In this document: in pieces, positions 11,701 to 24,553 of the stretch
How the letters are laid out: each line of letters opens with the position of its first letter
Position numbering within the stretch: position 1 is the stretch's first letter
DNA from: Apis mellifera
Lineage: Eukaryota > Arthropoda > Insecta > Hymenoptera > Apidae
Length of the DNA: 64,000 nucleotides
Direction of reading: 5' to 3'
Assembly (NCBI RefSeq): GCF_003254395.2
Contig: NC_037640.1
Span: 2,443,501 to 2,507,500, forward strand
The notes under the pieces: model-generated
Seen by the model: the letters and a program-made list of their open reading frames with translations, nothing else
Database searches by the model: none
Told to the model about the DNA's origin: nothing
Translations under genes and position numbers: made by a program

Positions 11701-14700
11701 ATAGATATATAGTCTACTTGCTTGCTTGCCAGGTATCCACCTTTCCGTGTATTTTCTCCGGCTATTCTTCCCGAAAGAAGAATCTCAATCCGCCGTTTTT
11801 CGAAAACGACGTTTCGTTCCTCTATTCTTGCTTATATAACGGGATTAAACTTGCCTGGTATATTTTCCACGGGCTTTCTTTTTCCGCTGAACAACTTCTT
11901 CTGAACGAGATTTCCTCCTTCCTCTTCTGTTTTGTTCGGTAATAATTGAGGATCTTGAGAGAAGGGAAGGGTGGATACATTTTTGAGTTATTATTGGATA
12001 TGTAAGAAAAAAGAGAAAGAAAAGAAATTGTACACCTTTTCGACGACGTAAGCTGGTGGATATCGATGTCGATAAAAATTCTTTTGTATGGGAGGTTTTC
12101 ATAATGAAAACAATGATAAATTTCTATTTTAGTTTGTTTATTGTTTTCTTTTGTATTTTGCCAAACAGGAGGGATAAATTGGAGGAATTCGTAAGAATTA
12201 AGAATAATTGATCATTATTATTTTAATACGTTTAAGAATTTTCAATTAGAATTTTCTTTCCAAGAAAAAGAGAAATTGATAGTTACAAGAGGCTACATTC
12301 CCACTTAGGAGAAGAGGTCCCCAAGTATAACGCTGACTTTTTAATGAACTTTTGCACGGTTCAGTTTCGAAATGCTAAATAGGACATTTTAATTAAGGAA
12401 GAGAACATTCTCGCCCGCGGAATATAAGGAAAGAAGATAATTTTAATGTTAAATATTCTCGCGAACTATCACAACCTCCGAATCAGATACCATCATATCT
12501 TCAATCTTTCAAGATCTATCCAAGTAAAAGCTCGTTAACGATACTAGCGCCACTGTTAACTAATAAATCAAACATAACCTCACTCTTACGTAATTTTCTC
12601 CATTAATCATTTATCACTTTTACATATTTCCACGCGACAAATTAGCCAATCTATTCAGTATTTCTCCTCATTTTCTAAATATTAATCAACCAGAAATTCA
12701 CACCAAAGAAAAATACATAAAAAGTTGAATTAAAAGCTGTCCATGACGATGAAATTATACAGCAGATCTATTATCAACAGAATTTAGAATATCTCTCGAT
12801 ATGAAATTTCTTCGATTTTCGAGGTAATTAAAAATTTCGAAATTTCTCCAATTTTAAATAACAAGCGAACAACGCTTTTCAGAAGGAGGGAGAGGAGGAG
12901 GGGTGCAGACACGCGAGCCGGTTTAAGGATAGCTACGAAAAATTTAATAATTCGAAAAGCAGGCACGAACGGCTCGCGGTTCTGTCCTATATCAACAACG
13001 ATCGGGTTAGATCGATATCGCGAAAGTTTCACCGTGGACCAAGAGTGGAAGCGTGCGTGCACACGCTTTGAACCGAGCCAGGGCGTAAATATATATGTCC
13101 TTCGTACATAATAAAGCCCGGGGTTGGCCATGCCGCATCGTGGCCAATGTCTTTTACGATCTCCACGATAATATCGCGTGTGCGTGCGTTTAATCATCCA
13201 CGGTCACAGTCGCTTCATTCGTTTAACCTAATTGGCGTCGTAGTTTCGTTAGATGGAATGATACAATGTGTGTATATCAGAATCTTTTTGTTATAATGGA
13301 CAACCTTGAGGGACTTTTGACATTTTTTTTTTTTCTTTTTTCATATTTCAAATACGAAGTACTTTGAAAGCAAATAGTGATCGAATGATAAAAATGTCAA
13401 TATATTTATTCGTTTGATTAATTTTAAAGCAACGAAGTGAACGATCAAATGTTTCTCTGTTTATATTTTTGTCTCGTTTCTTTTATCAAGAATCGAGAAA
13501 TTTAAAAGAGAACGTAAGTATTTATATTTGAATACGAAATAGATAGAATTGAATGAAAGAAATAGATGGTTATTTCGAAAGTTGTTTTATTATTAACAAA
13601 TTTTCTAAATCAGAAAAATGAATAATGTCACAATACAAATATAAATAATTATTTTGATGAATAATACTGGTGCATAATTATCCAATCCTGTCTCGAGGTT
13701 AGTTCTGTTCGATTGGGTGGCGAGGAACGTTTTAGAATAAACATCATTGTTTGCGAATAACGCGTGGGTGTCAAAGGCCTCGATTCTGCGTGATTTTACG
13801 CGTGGAAAACCTACTCGATTCTCGAAATGGCAAAAGGTTCAAAATTTTTCTTTCAAAACATGATCCAGTTGTAGGAAAAATCATGAAGTGTATAAACGTT
13901 TCATTTGTAAAAGAGTCAATCGATAAGTTGATCAGATCAATTCGTTAAGGTTTTAGCGATATGCTGATAAAAAATATATAAATAAATATATGAAAGAGGA
14001 TTTTTTTTAGGAAAATTTGATTAGATTTTTCAAACTTCTGTGTTAGAGGTAAATATCAAACTAGGTCTAGATATGTACGTAATGGCTCTAATTTCGCATT
14101 AGAGAATAGGAATTTCTCATTATTAAATGGAAAATTAAACATTGTAAGCCATCTTGGCAAATTAATCCTTTGTACGCCATACAATTATCTCTGCGGTAAT
14201 AATTGTTATGACTTACTGTGTTAATAATTCTCACAAAAATATCGCCAAATTTAAATCTTAATAATCTCTGATTAATTATATCTATTAAATTAATTCAAAT
14301 TTAAGTAAGAACCTATATTTTTCATTATATAAACCATTTGTGTTACAACATATTCAAACGATTACCAAACATTCCATGAAACGAAGAGAATGAATCCACT
14401 TTTCATATTTTAATATTTCTTACTTATTTATTTATTTATTAATAAATAAAACATTTTGATATAACGAAACCAAAGATATAAAAATAAATTTACATTGAAT
14501 AGAATAAGACGAACAAATTCTCTCACTTATGAATTATTTTCGTTAACAGAAAAACACATAAATGGAACCAATTTGTTAATTTCAAATTATATTTCCCCTA
14601 TAACAGAGTTCCTCTCCACTTCTCAATATCTTCAAATCCATTAAATTACTTGCTCACAGACGAGGATATATTCGGGTCACCTTACCACCATCACACACGA

Positions 14701-17700
14701 CACAAATTCGACTACCTCCCCCCTTTTAGTTTTCGAAAAACTAAACATTCCTAACCTAAGATCAATATTCCTTCCCCGTTTCGTTATTATTATTATTATT
14801 ACTCTCGAAAATACCGTTGGATGGAAAGTTGAGGAGAGAGGGATGAAGCACGATGATCAATGAGGGAGAACTCTACGTGCATTGCTGCGTATGCACACAC
14901 ACACACCGTATATATATATATATATGTATATGTTCGTCCAACTCCTTCCTTCTCTTAGCCTCTTTCTTCTCTTCCACCCCTTATCTTGGCTCGTACCACT
15001 TGGCAAATACTGGAGACGTCCAGTCGCCCCGTTTGACCTTACTATTGACAAGGGCGCCATCCCTGATTTATAAAGTAAGGAAATGAGCTTATTCTGCGGT
15101 ACATAAATACATTGGCTAGGATAAGAAAGATAAATGGAGGAGAGAGGCAGTTTTCGTTTCACCTTTTTTTTTTTTTTTTTTTTTTCGAAATTGAGCTTCT
15201 TGTGAATAGGGATTTTAAGGGGGAGTCAATTCGAATAAAATAAATCCAGTATCTATGAATACGATGGAGATATTCGAATGCTTGTCGTGTATAAATAAAA
15301 GGATAATTAGATTTATTTTTCAATGCTCTTCGATATAATTCATATTCGAAGCGAATAAATTTTCGGATTGAATTTCCCCTCTGAGATTGAAGGATATTTG
15401 AACATCTTCACGGATCAGAAGGATAAGCTGAGTCAAAAAGATGGAAAAATATTCGTCCAGATTCTCTTATAATTAAAATTCTCCGTTTAAGGAAAAAGGA
15501 AACATTATTCGTCGTTTGATTGGCAATATAATTAATAGAACAAAGGTGAAAGATTCGTGGAGATTTTTCTCATCGAGAAAAAGACAACGGTTTTCGATCG
15601 AAGTTGTAAAGTGTGTCGCCGCGAGAGAGAAGCAGCCTTAAGGCCGATTCGCGTGCCTCGTAATTCATCCCACGTTAGGCTGTGGAAAGTTTAAACAGCG
15701 CGTCAACTAAACCAGTTTTCGCTTGGAATTATTGGAAAAAAAAACGAGAACATTTAAATACACCATATTTCCCTCTCCCTCCGTTTAATAATTGTTGTTT
15801 GCCTACAATGTTACAACGTGAAACGGTACAATATCGATATCGATAAAGCGTTTCTCTGTGACACGACGACGGATCCGCAGCTTTTCGCTGCGCTTTCAAT
15901 TAGAATCGCGATTGACCGAAGGCCGAAGTTTGCACCGTTCGTGCTGGAATGTTATAGTTCAAGGATCTACGTTGTCTACGTCGAATAGCGTTTATTTATT
16001 CAAATTGCATTTCCGATTCCGTCACCTGGAATTCGTCGTGTATAATAATAGATCTCGTCGCCAATTGATCGTAACAGAGATCTTAAAATTCGTCTATTTT
16101 TATATACGAAGTAATCAACTTGTCTAACAATTTCACTTTTTTGCAGATTAGTTGCAACAAAGTTTTATCCCCTCGTGGACAATCGTCAAAGCAATCTAAG
16201 TATTAAATTTTGTAAAAAAAAAAAAAGAAAATACTTAACGATAAAGGAAAAATAAAGATCGAGCTTGTATGGTTCTCGTTGTATCTTGATCGCGTAAATT
16301 GAAAAGAGTTTATTGGGACGAGCCAATAAACGATGCATTCGTAAAAAGAATGGGATCGAAGCTGTTAAGCACATCGAAACGACGATGGATCAAATGTGAT
16401 GCGAGAAATGTTGTATTGGTTGAAAAATAGTGGTAGAAAGAGCGGTGGTTGGCACGTCTAGTCTTTTAAGTAGTACAAGTACGTGCGTGGTCAGACTGGC
16501 GAGAACCGCTACGGGAACGAGTTTGGCACACGCGCTTACCGTAAGTACCAATTTTTACCGATCGCAGTTCACTTAATGGCTCGTTCTATAATATTCAAAC
16601 GTTCGTGGGGATTATCCATTGTTCGATGTAAACGATTTGCCAGATTTATTTACTTTTTTTCCTTTTTTTTTTTTTTTTTTTAAGGTTGAGTATTCAAGAT
16701 CTCGATGCTAATAAAAGAATGGGCGTTTGTACGATTTTAATCGACAGGCGAAGTCAAGGGAACGGTTGTAGACGGATTATCAAAATTGTAGTTTGAGAAA
16801 TTTTTTTAGAATATTTTAAATTTTTAATCTCGCTATTATATATATTACGTTGAAACGCAATTGCAAAAGTATCTAATTTTAGGTATTTGATATGTTTACT
16901 TGTATAAAATTATACAAGCAAGTCACGTAACGCGAATACTTTAAGCAACTTGGTTAGATTACCAGTCATTGTTGGTTATTATTATTATTGGTTACGCGAA
17001 AAAGTGTTATATATAAATGTTGGAAGGGGATATAATTTAGTGTTATTAATTTTTGAACGTATAAAAATATATTCGTGAAGGTTAATTCTCTTTTTTTTTT
17101 TCTTTAATTATGTATTTTCTAAGCTGTTCGTATTATTACAAATACTTAATCATTTTTCTTTTATAGGAAATAGCAATCTGCATAGATTAAATCTATCAAA
17201 AATCACATCATATCTCGTATACAACTGTTTACAATAAATCATTTTTTTGCATCAAAAAAATCCAATATTTCGATGAATTCGAATATTTTTGTAACCTCTT
17301 CGAAAGAGGAATATTGGAGCCAATCCATCGACACGAAAGCAAAAATTGTTACGGTTGGAATTTCTGGGAACAACAACAATACCTGCAACCGAATTTGCAT
17401 ATCCTAATTAGCATTCTTCCATGGAACGAGCGAGGGCGAAATGTTTAATCTGTTCCCCTTATCAATGAACGCGAGCTTCTTGGAACGGTTCTTTCACGGT
17501 CGCGTGTTCCACTCATTCATTCGCGGCAGTCACCAAATCATCCATTCGAATACGTGAAACGACCGTTACCGCCTCTCGTGCTTTATTTTCTGATTCATGA
17601 AACCTTTCTCTCCTCCACCCTTTCCCTCCCTCCATCCCCTTGCTCCTCGTCGCCACCCCGAGTCACGTAGGATTTCGTAATCCTCGAGGTGCCACGCGCG

Positions 17701-18041
17701 TTATATACGTAATGTGTGTGTCTATGTGTGTGTATATATATGTACAATGTGCATAAAGGTGTGTAGGGGAAAATGTCGAAGAGAAAAAGCAACGTTGGCC
17801 GTGTCTTTGGTTACGTGTCATGCTCAATAGGAGAATCGAGCAGCGATGTCTCGCCAACGTGAAAATAGGTCACTCGTATTGAAGTGGTTCGTCTTTGCTA
17901 CGACTCCGTGTACGTATTGTGAAATAATCGAATCACCGTTTCGGAGACGTCGGGGGAGGAAATTCGATTTAATTCGCGTGTCTAATGGGCGTGAAACGAG
18001 AAAATGATAATTCTAAACGATTATTCATATTTTTCCTTTTA
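11701..18041. other. Intron 1, AT-rich stretch with no gene
   Basis: Noncoding AT-rich DNA with poly-T runs (for example 15162-15185 and 16665-16681), AT microsatellites near 14910-14930, and GC-richer islands around 12880-13190 and 17420-17700. GTGGCGCT-type sequence on the minus strand at about 12543-12556 resembles a fly CTCF site. Nothing that looks like a coding exon was seen. Confidence 0.5.
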
Positions 18042-18890
18042 ATGTTTGGAAAAAATTTTTTCCAAACATCGACGTAATGTTATTCCTTTCTTTCTAAGAA
18101 TAGTTGGTTCAATTCTTGTATTATTTAAAAAAATAATTTCTCGATTCAAAACGAATTTCTTCGAATGAAAAATTCTACAATTTATCTACTGGAGGTGGTA
18201 GATAAATTAGTCAGGATTAATTTTTCCAAAGACGTAATGTTATTCTTTTCTTCCTAAGAGCTAAGAATAGTTGGTTCAATTCTTATATTATTTAAAAAAA
18301 TAATTTCTCGATTCAAAACGAATTTCTTCGAATGAAAAATTCTACAATTTATCTATTGGAGGTGGTAGATAAATTAGCCAGGATTAATTTTTCCAAAGAC
18401 GTAATGTTATTCTTTTCTTCCTAAGAGCTAAGAATAGTTGGTTCAATTCTTATATTATTTAAAAAAATAATTTCTCGATTCAAACGAATTTCTTCGAATC
18501 AAAAATTCTACAATTTATCTACTGAAGGTAAATAAATTAGCCAGGATTAATTTTTCCAAAGACCGATATAATGTTATTCTTTTCTTCCTAAGAGCTAAGA
18601 ATAGTTGGTTCAATTCTTATATTATTTAAAAAAATAATTTCTCGATTCAAAACGAATTTCTTCGAATGAAAAATTCTACAATTTATCTATTGGAGGTGGT
18701 AGATAAATTAGCCAGGATTAATTTTTCCAAACATCGACGTAATGTTATTCTTTTCTTTCTAAGAGCTAAGAATAGTTGGTTCAATTCTTATATTATTTAA
18801 AAAAATAATTGTTTTCCTCGATCCAACCCGAATTTCTTCGAATCAAAAATTCTACTGAAGGTAGATAAATTAGCCAGGATTAATTTTTAT
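18042..18890. repeat. Five-copy tandem repeat (~165-bp unit) bordered by a palindrome
   Basis: Units begin with GACGTAATGTTATTC or a variant at 18071, 18231, 18398, 18561 and 18736, giving spacings of 160, 167, 163 and 175 bases. Each carries the same order of blocks: AAGAATAGTTGGTTCAATTC, a TTTAAAAAAATAATTTCTCG block, an ACGAATTTCTTCGAAT palindrome, and TAGATAAATTAGCCAGG. Copies 2-4 are nearly identical while the outer ones diverge. The left border is a perfect 28-bp palindrome at 18042-18069 (left arm ATGTTTGGAAAAAA). No coding potential. Confidence 0.9.
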
Positions 18891-21279
18891 TCGAAAAATG
18901 CAAGGATGGAAACGTATCCGCACTGGTTGGTGCAACCTCTTTAGAAATCGCGTGTGCGGCAAGGAGCGTGGGTGTGGGTCAAGTCAGACGTCTCCGGCGT
19001 CTGGCCATGACGTTGTTCCGTCTTCCCTCTCTCTCTCTCTCTATCTATCTCTATCTCTTTCTCGATTCCTTCGCTTGGTGAACGAAGTTCGAAATCGCGA
19101 GAAATCAACGACAGCGTTTCCTTCGAGGCGCCAGACGAGTTGCGCTCATTCTCTGCCTCCTCTTCCTTGCCTCCTCTTCCTGATGTTACGAGCTATATTA
19201 GTTATACAGTTTTATCCTCCAACCTCTATTTGAGCACTCGCCAATCCGGGGGAAGCTAGCCTGCCAGGAAGTCTCTTTCTCCCTGCTCAGCCTTGGATCG
19301 TCCTCCTTTCGAACCCTCTCTCATTCATTTTTTTTCCTTTCTTTCTTTCTTTTTTTCATCGCCAATGCTGCTTTATCCCCCCTTATCTTAGTTCTGAATC
19401 AGCAAGCTTTCCCAATCTTCAATGCACGAATACGCGAGGATAATAATGAAATATCGATTTCGAATGAAAATTTTTGCGCGATTCGTAATTGGATTAATTC
19501 GTGTACACGATGATTGCGTTAAATGATCAAGTCAGTTGATTTCTACGCGGCAAATATTTGTTGCGGAGGATGGACGACTCTCTCCGCGCCTCTCTTTCGC
19601 GTGTTTACAGCGAGCTTGCTTAGAGAAGCGTCGAGTTTGCTTGGAAGAAATATTTGGAGATAATTCGTTACACCATATGTCGATTGGACGTTGGCATCGA
19701 TATTATTGGTGGTTATTCTTAAAAAATATATTCATTTGTTGGTTAATACTTTCTTACATTGCTCCAATAAATTAAATGAATCTAAAAAAAGAAAGAATTC
19801 ACTCAAAAAGAATTCATTTAAGAATTGTTGATTTATAATGTTTTTATTAGTTACTTGTAACGTGAATTATTTTTCACTCGATCGATCGTGTAATGAAAAT
19901 TGAATAAATTTGGATCCATAGTAGTTAAATTACTCAAGTTATTGCTACCACTGTAATAAAACTTTCTTTTATGTTTGAGAAAAGAAAAGAAAAGGGAGCA
20001 GATATAGAATAATTATATTGGCCATGACATAATGTGTATAACGTTAGAAACAAGACTTTTTAAAGTTTCGAAAAAAATAATCAAATTTTATATCAACTCG
20101 AATTAGCCTCAACCCCTCGCATTGTTTATTACAACGTCGATATTTGCGCTATGTTTCGTAAGTCTGACTCTGAAAGTCTGTAATTCAATGTGTAATAACA
20201 GGATATCTTTCTCATTGATTGAAAGGAGACGTTTATCGTGGCTATCGAAAGTTTTCGAAATCTCTAAAATTCGATCGCTCGAAACAACGGCATTTTCGTG
20301 TCGCAGAACAACGAACATACGATGTGATCGTTGTTGACCACGGTGTACGCTAAAACGCATGCGTTCAGACGCAGGCGATGCGTTTATAGCAATGAGGACG
20401 CGTTACAGGGGAAACTCGTGTCTTCGATTTCCACGAATCTCTCTCTCTCTCTTTCTCTCCTCGTGTTTCTACCATTTTTTTTTTTTTGCATCGTCATCGA
20501 ATTTTTCCTCTTAATTTTTCAAATCGTAATTAATTGCACTTCTCTTGTTCCACGAATCGCAGCGTATCGTGATCAATAATGCTTACGTGATAGTAACTAG
20601 TTCTAGGAACTTTTTTTTATTTGAAAACAACAAACGAAAAGGGAGAATAATCATCTTTGAATAATTGATTTCAATAATTATGTTTCGATAATTATGTTTT
20701 ATAATATTAAGACAGAATATAAGATTGCATTAAATAACAATTAAACTTCATCACTAAAAAAAAAGAAAAATGCTTAATCGTTGTGTATCTTAAATAAAAA
20801 CGACATAACCTCAAACATTAGAGATACAACAGAAATCCTATTTTTATTTTAAGATGCAAATCTTTCGACTGATTTGTGATACGAAATGACACTTAAATCT
20901 CGCAAAACACTTCTACGATCATTTTATACAATAAAATACAGAATTCGGAATTCTTTTGAAAGTGAAAACGTTGCAGAGAACAAGAAAGAATCGAAAAATA
21001 TCGAGAGGAGGAGGAAAGAGAAGGAAAGGAAACTTTGATTGACATAACCTCAACATCATTAGGGATGCGGCAGCGATTAGACGGCGCACGTAGATCGACG
21101 TACTCGACGTGCACGAGGTACACGTAAACGTACGCAGCGACACATAACGCGCGATCGCGGAACAACTAACTGGTTGGTGGGGTGGTGGTTGTAGCAAGGG
21201 CGCGTCGAGGAGGGGGATGTTCGAAACGAAACGGATATACGTATTGGTTGCACACGTGCACAGCTGACGTAACCCTCCC
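18891..21279. other. Intron 1 stretch with no gene; short diverged direct repeat
   Basis: Mixed AT-rich and moderately GC-rich noncoding DNA with CT runs at about 19023-19060. The sequence GACATAACCTCAA at about 20802 recurs at about 21042, followed in both by a similar ATTAG(A/G)GAT... block, so a ~35-base segment has been duplicated about 240 bases apart. No exon seen. Confidence 0.45.
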
Positions 21280-21540
21280 CCCCCCTCCCTCGGTTTCTAC
21301 GGGGGAGGAGAGAGGAAAGGGGGAGGCAAATAGACCTAAAGGTAATTTTGCCGGGGTATGTAGGCGGTTATTATGGTTAGGTGGCTCTTTAGCGTTGGCC
21401 TTCCCTCGCTTTTCACCCGCTTCCGCCCGCGTTTACACGGGTTTAATGCGCAGACAATACTATTAGCGCTATTTATGGTCCCTTAGCTTCGTATTAGGCC
21501 CCGTCTCCATGGCCGTGGCCGTTATAATTGTACCCGATTG
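21280..21540. promoter_or_regulatory. Complex CpG-rich block, candidate conserved noncoding element
   Basis: Repeat-free, high-complexity sequence with many CpG dinucleotides in an otherwise AT-rich intron, including CCATGGCCGTGGCCG near 21507. All frames are interrupted or lack splice sites. The composition resembles deeply conserved insect intronic enhancers. Conservation itself cannot be seen from one sequence. Confidence 0.3.
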
Positions 21541-23159
21541 TCTCTCCTTTTTCATTTTCGCTCGTCGGATTGAAAGTTTTTGGTAAAAAGGAGTCGTATT
21601 CGTCAAATTATTTCACGATGAATTGAATTGAAATTGGGAATGAATCTACTTTAGTTTAGTTTTGTGATTCGAGAAATTGTTTAAATTTTGATAAATAATA
21701 ATAAATTTTTTGCAAGGAATTGGTGTCAAATTTTGAATTCTGATTTCGTGAATTTAAAGAACAAAAGTTTCGATTTATCAAAGAAGTTGATTGCTCGATT
21801 CGATTATTCAGACGGAATCGTTTGTTAAATAAAGTCTGATTCATATCAAAGAGAAACTGAAGGATCTGCAACCTGTGATTTCGCATATGATTTTCATCCT
21901 ACCCTTGAATCTATTTTTTCGTTAAAAAAAAAAAAAAGAATACTATTAATAATAAAAGTGTATGGAAACTTTCACCATGTAGCGAGGTTTTAAATTAATT
22001 CTAAATCAAGTAATAGCGTCGATTGAAACAACGATGAACATGTGAACTATCTTGTTCAATGAAGACTGAATTGAGACTAAATTATACTTCTATACTACTA
22101 ACTGAGAGTTATAATCTTTATACTCTCTAATTTGACAATTCACTCGTTAAGACGTTTGTATAAGCGTTGATATCTTTGATCAAGTGATTACTTGTTATGA
22201 TTTGATTATTATCGAAGGGATTAAACGATGCATTTACATTAATACATATCATATGTATATGTATATAATTTAATTTTCAAGGAAAGTGAAATTAACCAAC
22301 GAATGGTCCTAAAAAACGTTCGAATTCAAATCGTTTCGCGCCATACGACGGTTCGACAACTGTCGATAACTTATCGATCGATTTTTCGCTCCGTTGCCTA
22401 ATTCCATTCGCGCGTGTATTTTTTTTCGTTCGATACTCGTTAAAACTATGGCATAAATGGTGTTGCACAACTACAGTGACGAAATTCACTAGAAATTTGG
22501 GAATAAAGCGATTCTCGAGTTAACGCCAGGCAAAATTAATTTCTGCAACGAAACTGTTTCCAAATTGTTTATTAATTTAACAACAGTCGTTCTTCTTATT
22601 CGAATTCTATTATTAATTCTGGCATCCAATAGTTAGTTTTGACTCGATCGATTTAGCGATATGCTATTATAATCCTAATTAGATGAAGAAATTAGATAAC
22701 TTCGAAATTATAACAGTATAGGTCACTTTTAATCCGGCCATCCGTAATTCGTGGCCCGTATTTCGATGGATAATACTAGAAATCTGATTTCCAAATTCGA
22801 ACCCGAGACTCTTTTTCGTCTCTCTTTTTTTATTCTCTATCTTTTGGAAAAATCATGCCAATAACAAAAAGAAACATATTCCAAATCTTAACTTCTTGAA
22901 TTCTCCTTGAACTTAAATTCATAATTGGCAATTTCGATAAATAATTATTTTGATTTGAATAAAATTTTTGCGCTTTCTTTTTATCATATGTATGAGAGAG
23001 ATGGATGAAAAACCTCTCGAATCTCTAATTAACGAACAAACAATTCATCGACGAGTTTTTAACACCTTTAAGCATCGTCTTCTTGGCTTCCACGCGTCCT
23101 ACTTGTTACGTGTCGCGGATCGAATCATCGTTGGACGAGTTCCTGGGAATTTCTTTCGG
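21541..23159. other. Intron 1, AT-rich noncoding stretch
   Basis: Apart from short poly-A and AT runs and a slightly more complex piece at 22720-22790, I see no structure here: no exon, RNA gene or mobile-element terminus. Confidence 0.5.
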
Positions 23160-23490
23160 CTCGAGGCTTATTAGAACCGCGTGACACGAGGTGGGTGGTT
23201 CGAGTAGGTAGTATTGGCTTCGTGGTATCGTGGCATGTGTCCGGCAGGGTGGAATCTTGGCACGGTGTCTTCAGCTGATGCGATTACCGTGGTCGATTGA
23301 CTGGCGCCTGGAGCGCATCAAATCGAATAATTAAGACGAACGTTGTCTAGGGTCATCGTGTCACTCGATACCGAGCATAAGCGGACCTCTGCTGCATCGA
23401 ATTCCCCCAAATGCCGTTGCCCACGTACTACCTCGACCTAGATTTACGCACTGGCCTGTGTCGGGATGCCTCAACACCAGCCTTCTGAAA
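23160..23490. promoter_or_regulatory. Second complex block, candidate conserved noncoding element
   Basis: About 330 bases of balanced composition with no simple repeats, such as CTGGCGCCTGGAGCGCATC near 23302. It begins just after a short open frame and has no coding continuity of its own. It stands out from the AT-rich intron on both sides and lies about 500 bases before the CRE-bearing island. An enhancer role is inference. Confidence 0.3.
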
Positions 23491-23989
23491 ATTATTTTTC
23501 ATTGCTTTCGTGTTATTCGTATTAATTTTCAAAGTTTAAAGTGAAAATAACAGTATTTTTCTTTTCCACGAAAATCGCGAAATATAAATTGTTCCAGCAT
23601 AACAAATGCAGAGAGAGAAATGTATTCACTGATCTAACCTAATTGAGAATGATTAAAATCTTAAGTTTCATCTTAAAAGGATATATATCTGTGCAAAGAT
23701 TCTTGAGCGGGAATTTTATTTGGAGTAAAGTAGAACACGTTTGAAAAATAATTTAATTTTATCAATAACTAATACACTCAACATATATATATATAACACA
23801 AACGAATGTAATTTTCCATATTTTAAAAAACGTTACTAAGATAACCTACAAATAATCATAGTGAAATTCCACCAAAGCCTCGAATGCTGAGAAGTGAAGT
23901 TGGCAAGCCTGCTCGGCAGCCGGTTTGCGGAAGGAGGAGAAGCCAGTGTGGAAGCACAGAGCTGTAAGGTACGCGGCCGGTAGCCCGAT

Positions 23990-24467
23990 GCCTCTCGGTT
24001 GACGTCACGAGGCAAAATGGCGGTAAGGTGACGTCACCGGGAGCTCCCCCCTCCCTAACTGGCTCCGCAACGTCGCCGACTGTGTAGCCCCGATATCGCG
24101 GAGATTCCACGGAGGATCGAGGTGTGTGTATGCGAGAGAGAGAGAGAGAAACAGAGATATACAAAGATAGATAGATAGGCGATCCCTACACGACAGACGA
24201 AGAAAGGTAGAACGAGAGAGAGGGTCGGCTCTCGTGCACGCGTGTGCGCGCGTGTTTGGGGCGCCGAGTCGCAAAGCAGAGTGATTCCGCTGATTTTTGG
24301 TAAGATCGTTTCGCGCATTTAGAGGGCGGCATTAGCCGGCTTTTCGGGTAACGATCGCGGCCGAGCTCTCGCCGCCGGGAGACGCCCCGCCACGGAGGGA
24401 GGACGAGGAGAGCGGCGGAATTTCCAGCCGCTGCTTCGCGTTGGGCTGACACGCCGCCAACACTACG
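23990..24467 (+). promoter_or_regulatory. CRE-bearing CpG island, candidate internal promoter
   Basis: A CpG-rich island containing two perfect cAMP-response palindromes, TGACGTCA at 24000-24007 and 24029-24036, 29 bases apart. A YY1/Pho-like AAAATGGCGG lies between them. It is followed by a GA run at 24134-24150 and GC-rich DNA to about 24660. The elements are plain in the sequence, and TGACGTCA is the full consensus for CREB/ATF proteins. That the island starts an alternative channel transcript is inference from its position inside the first intron and the phase-compatible exon candidate just downstream. Confidence 0.45.
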
Positions 24468-24553
24468 ATGATCATTCGGCTGGCCGTGGTGGTGCTGGGG
24501 ATCGTTCGATCGGCGTGCACGCGGTGGAGAAAAACGGGACGTGTGGAAAAAGG
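24468..24553 (+). CDS. cac: Low-confidence alternative N-terminal exon
   Basis: An ATG at 24468 opens 28 codons (MIIRLAVVVLGIVRSACTRW and then a basic stretch ending VEK) and meets AGG|GTAGGT. It leaves two bases, exactly the phase needed to join the exon at 31559, and would read EKG|LAAQEAAQ. The donor is only moderate, the ATG context is not strong, and a hydrophobic start is unusual for this family. The lines of support are phase, position after a CpG island with CREs, and the lack of another obvious first exon. Confidence 0.2.
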
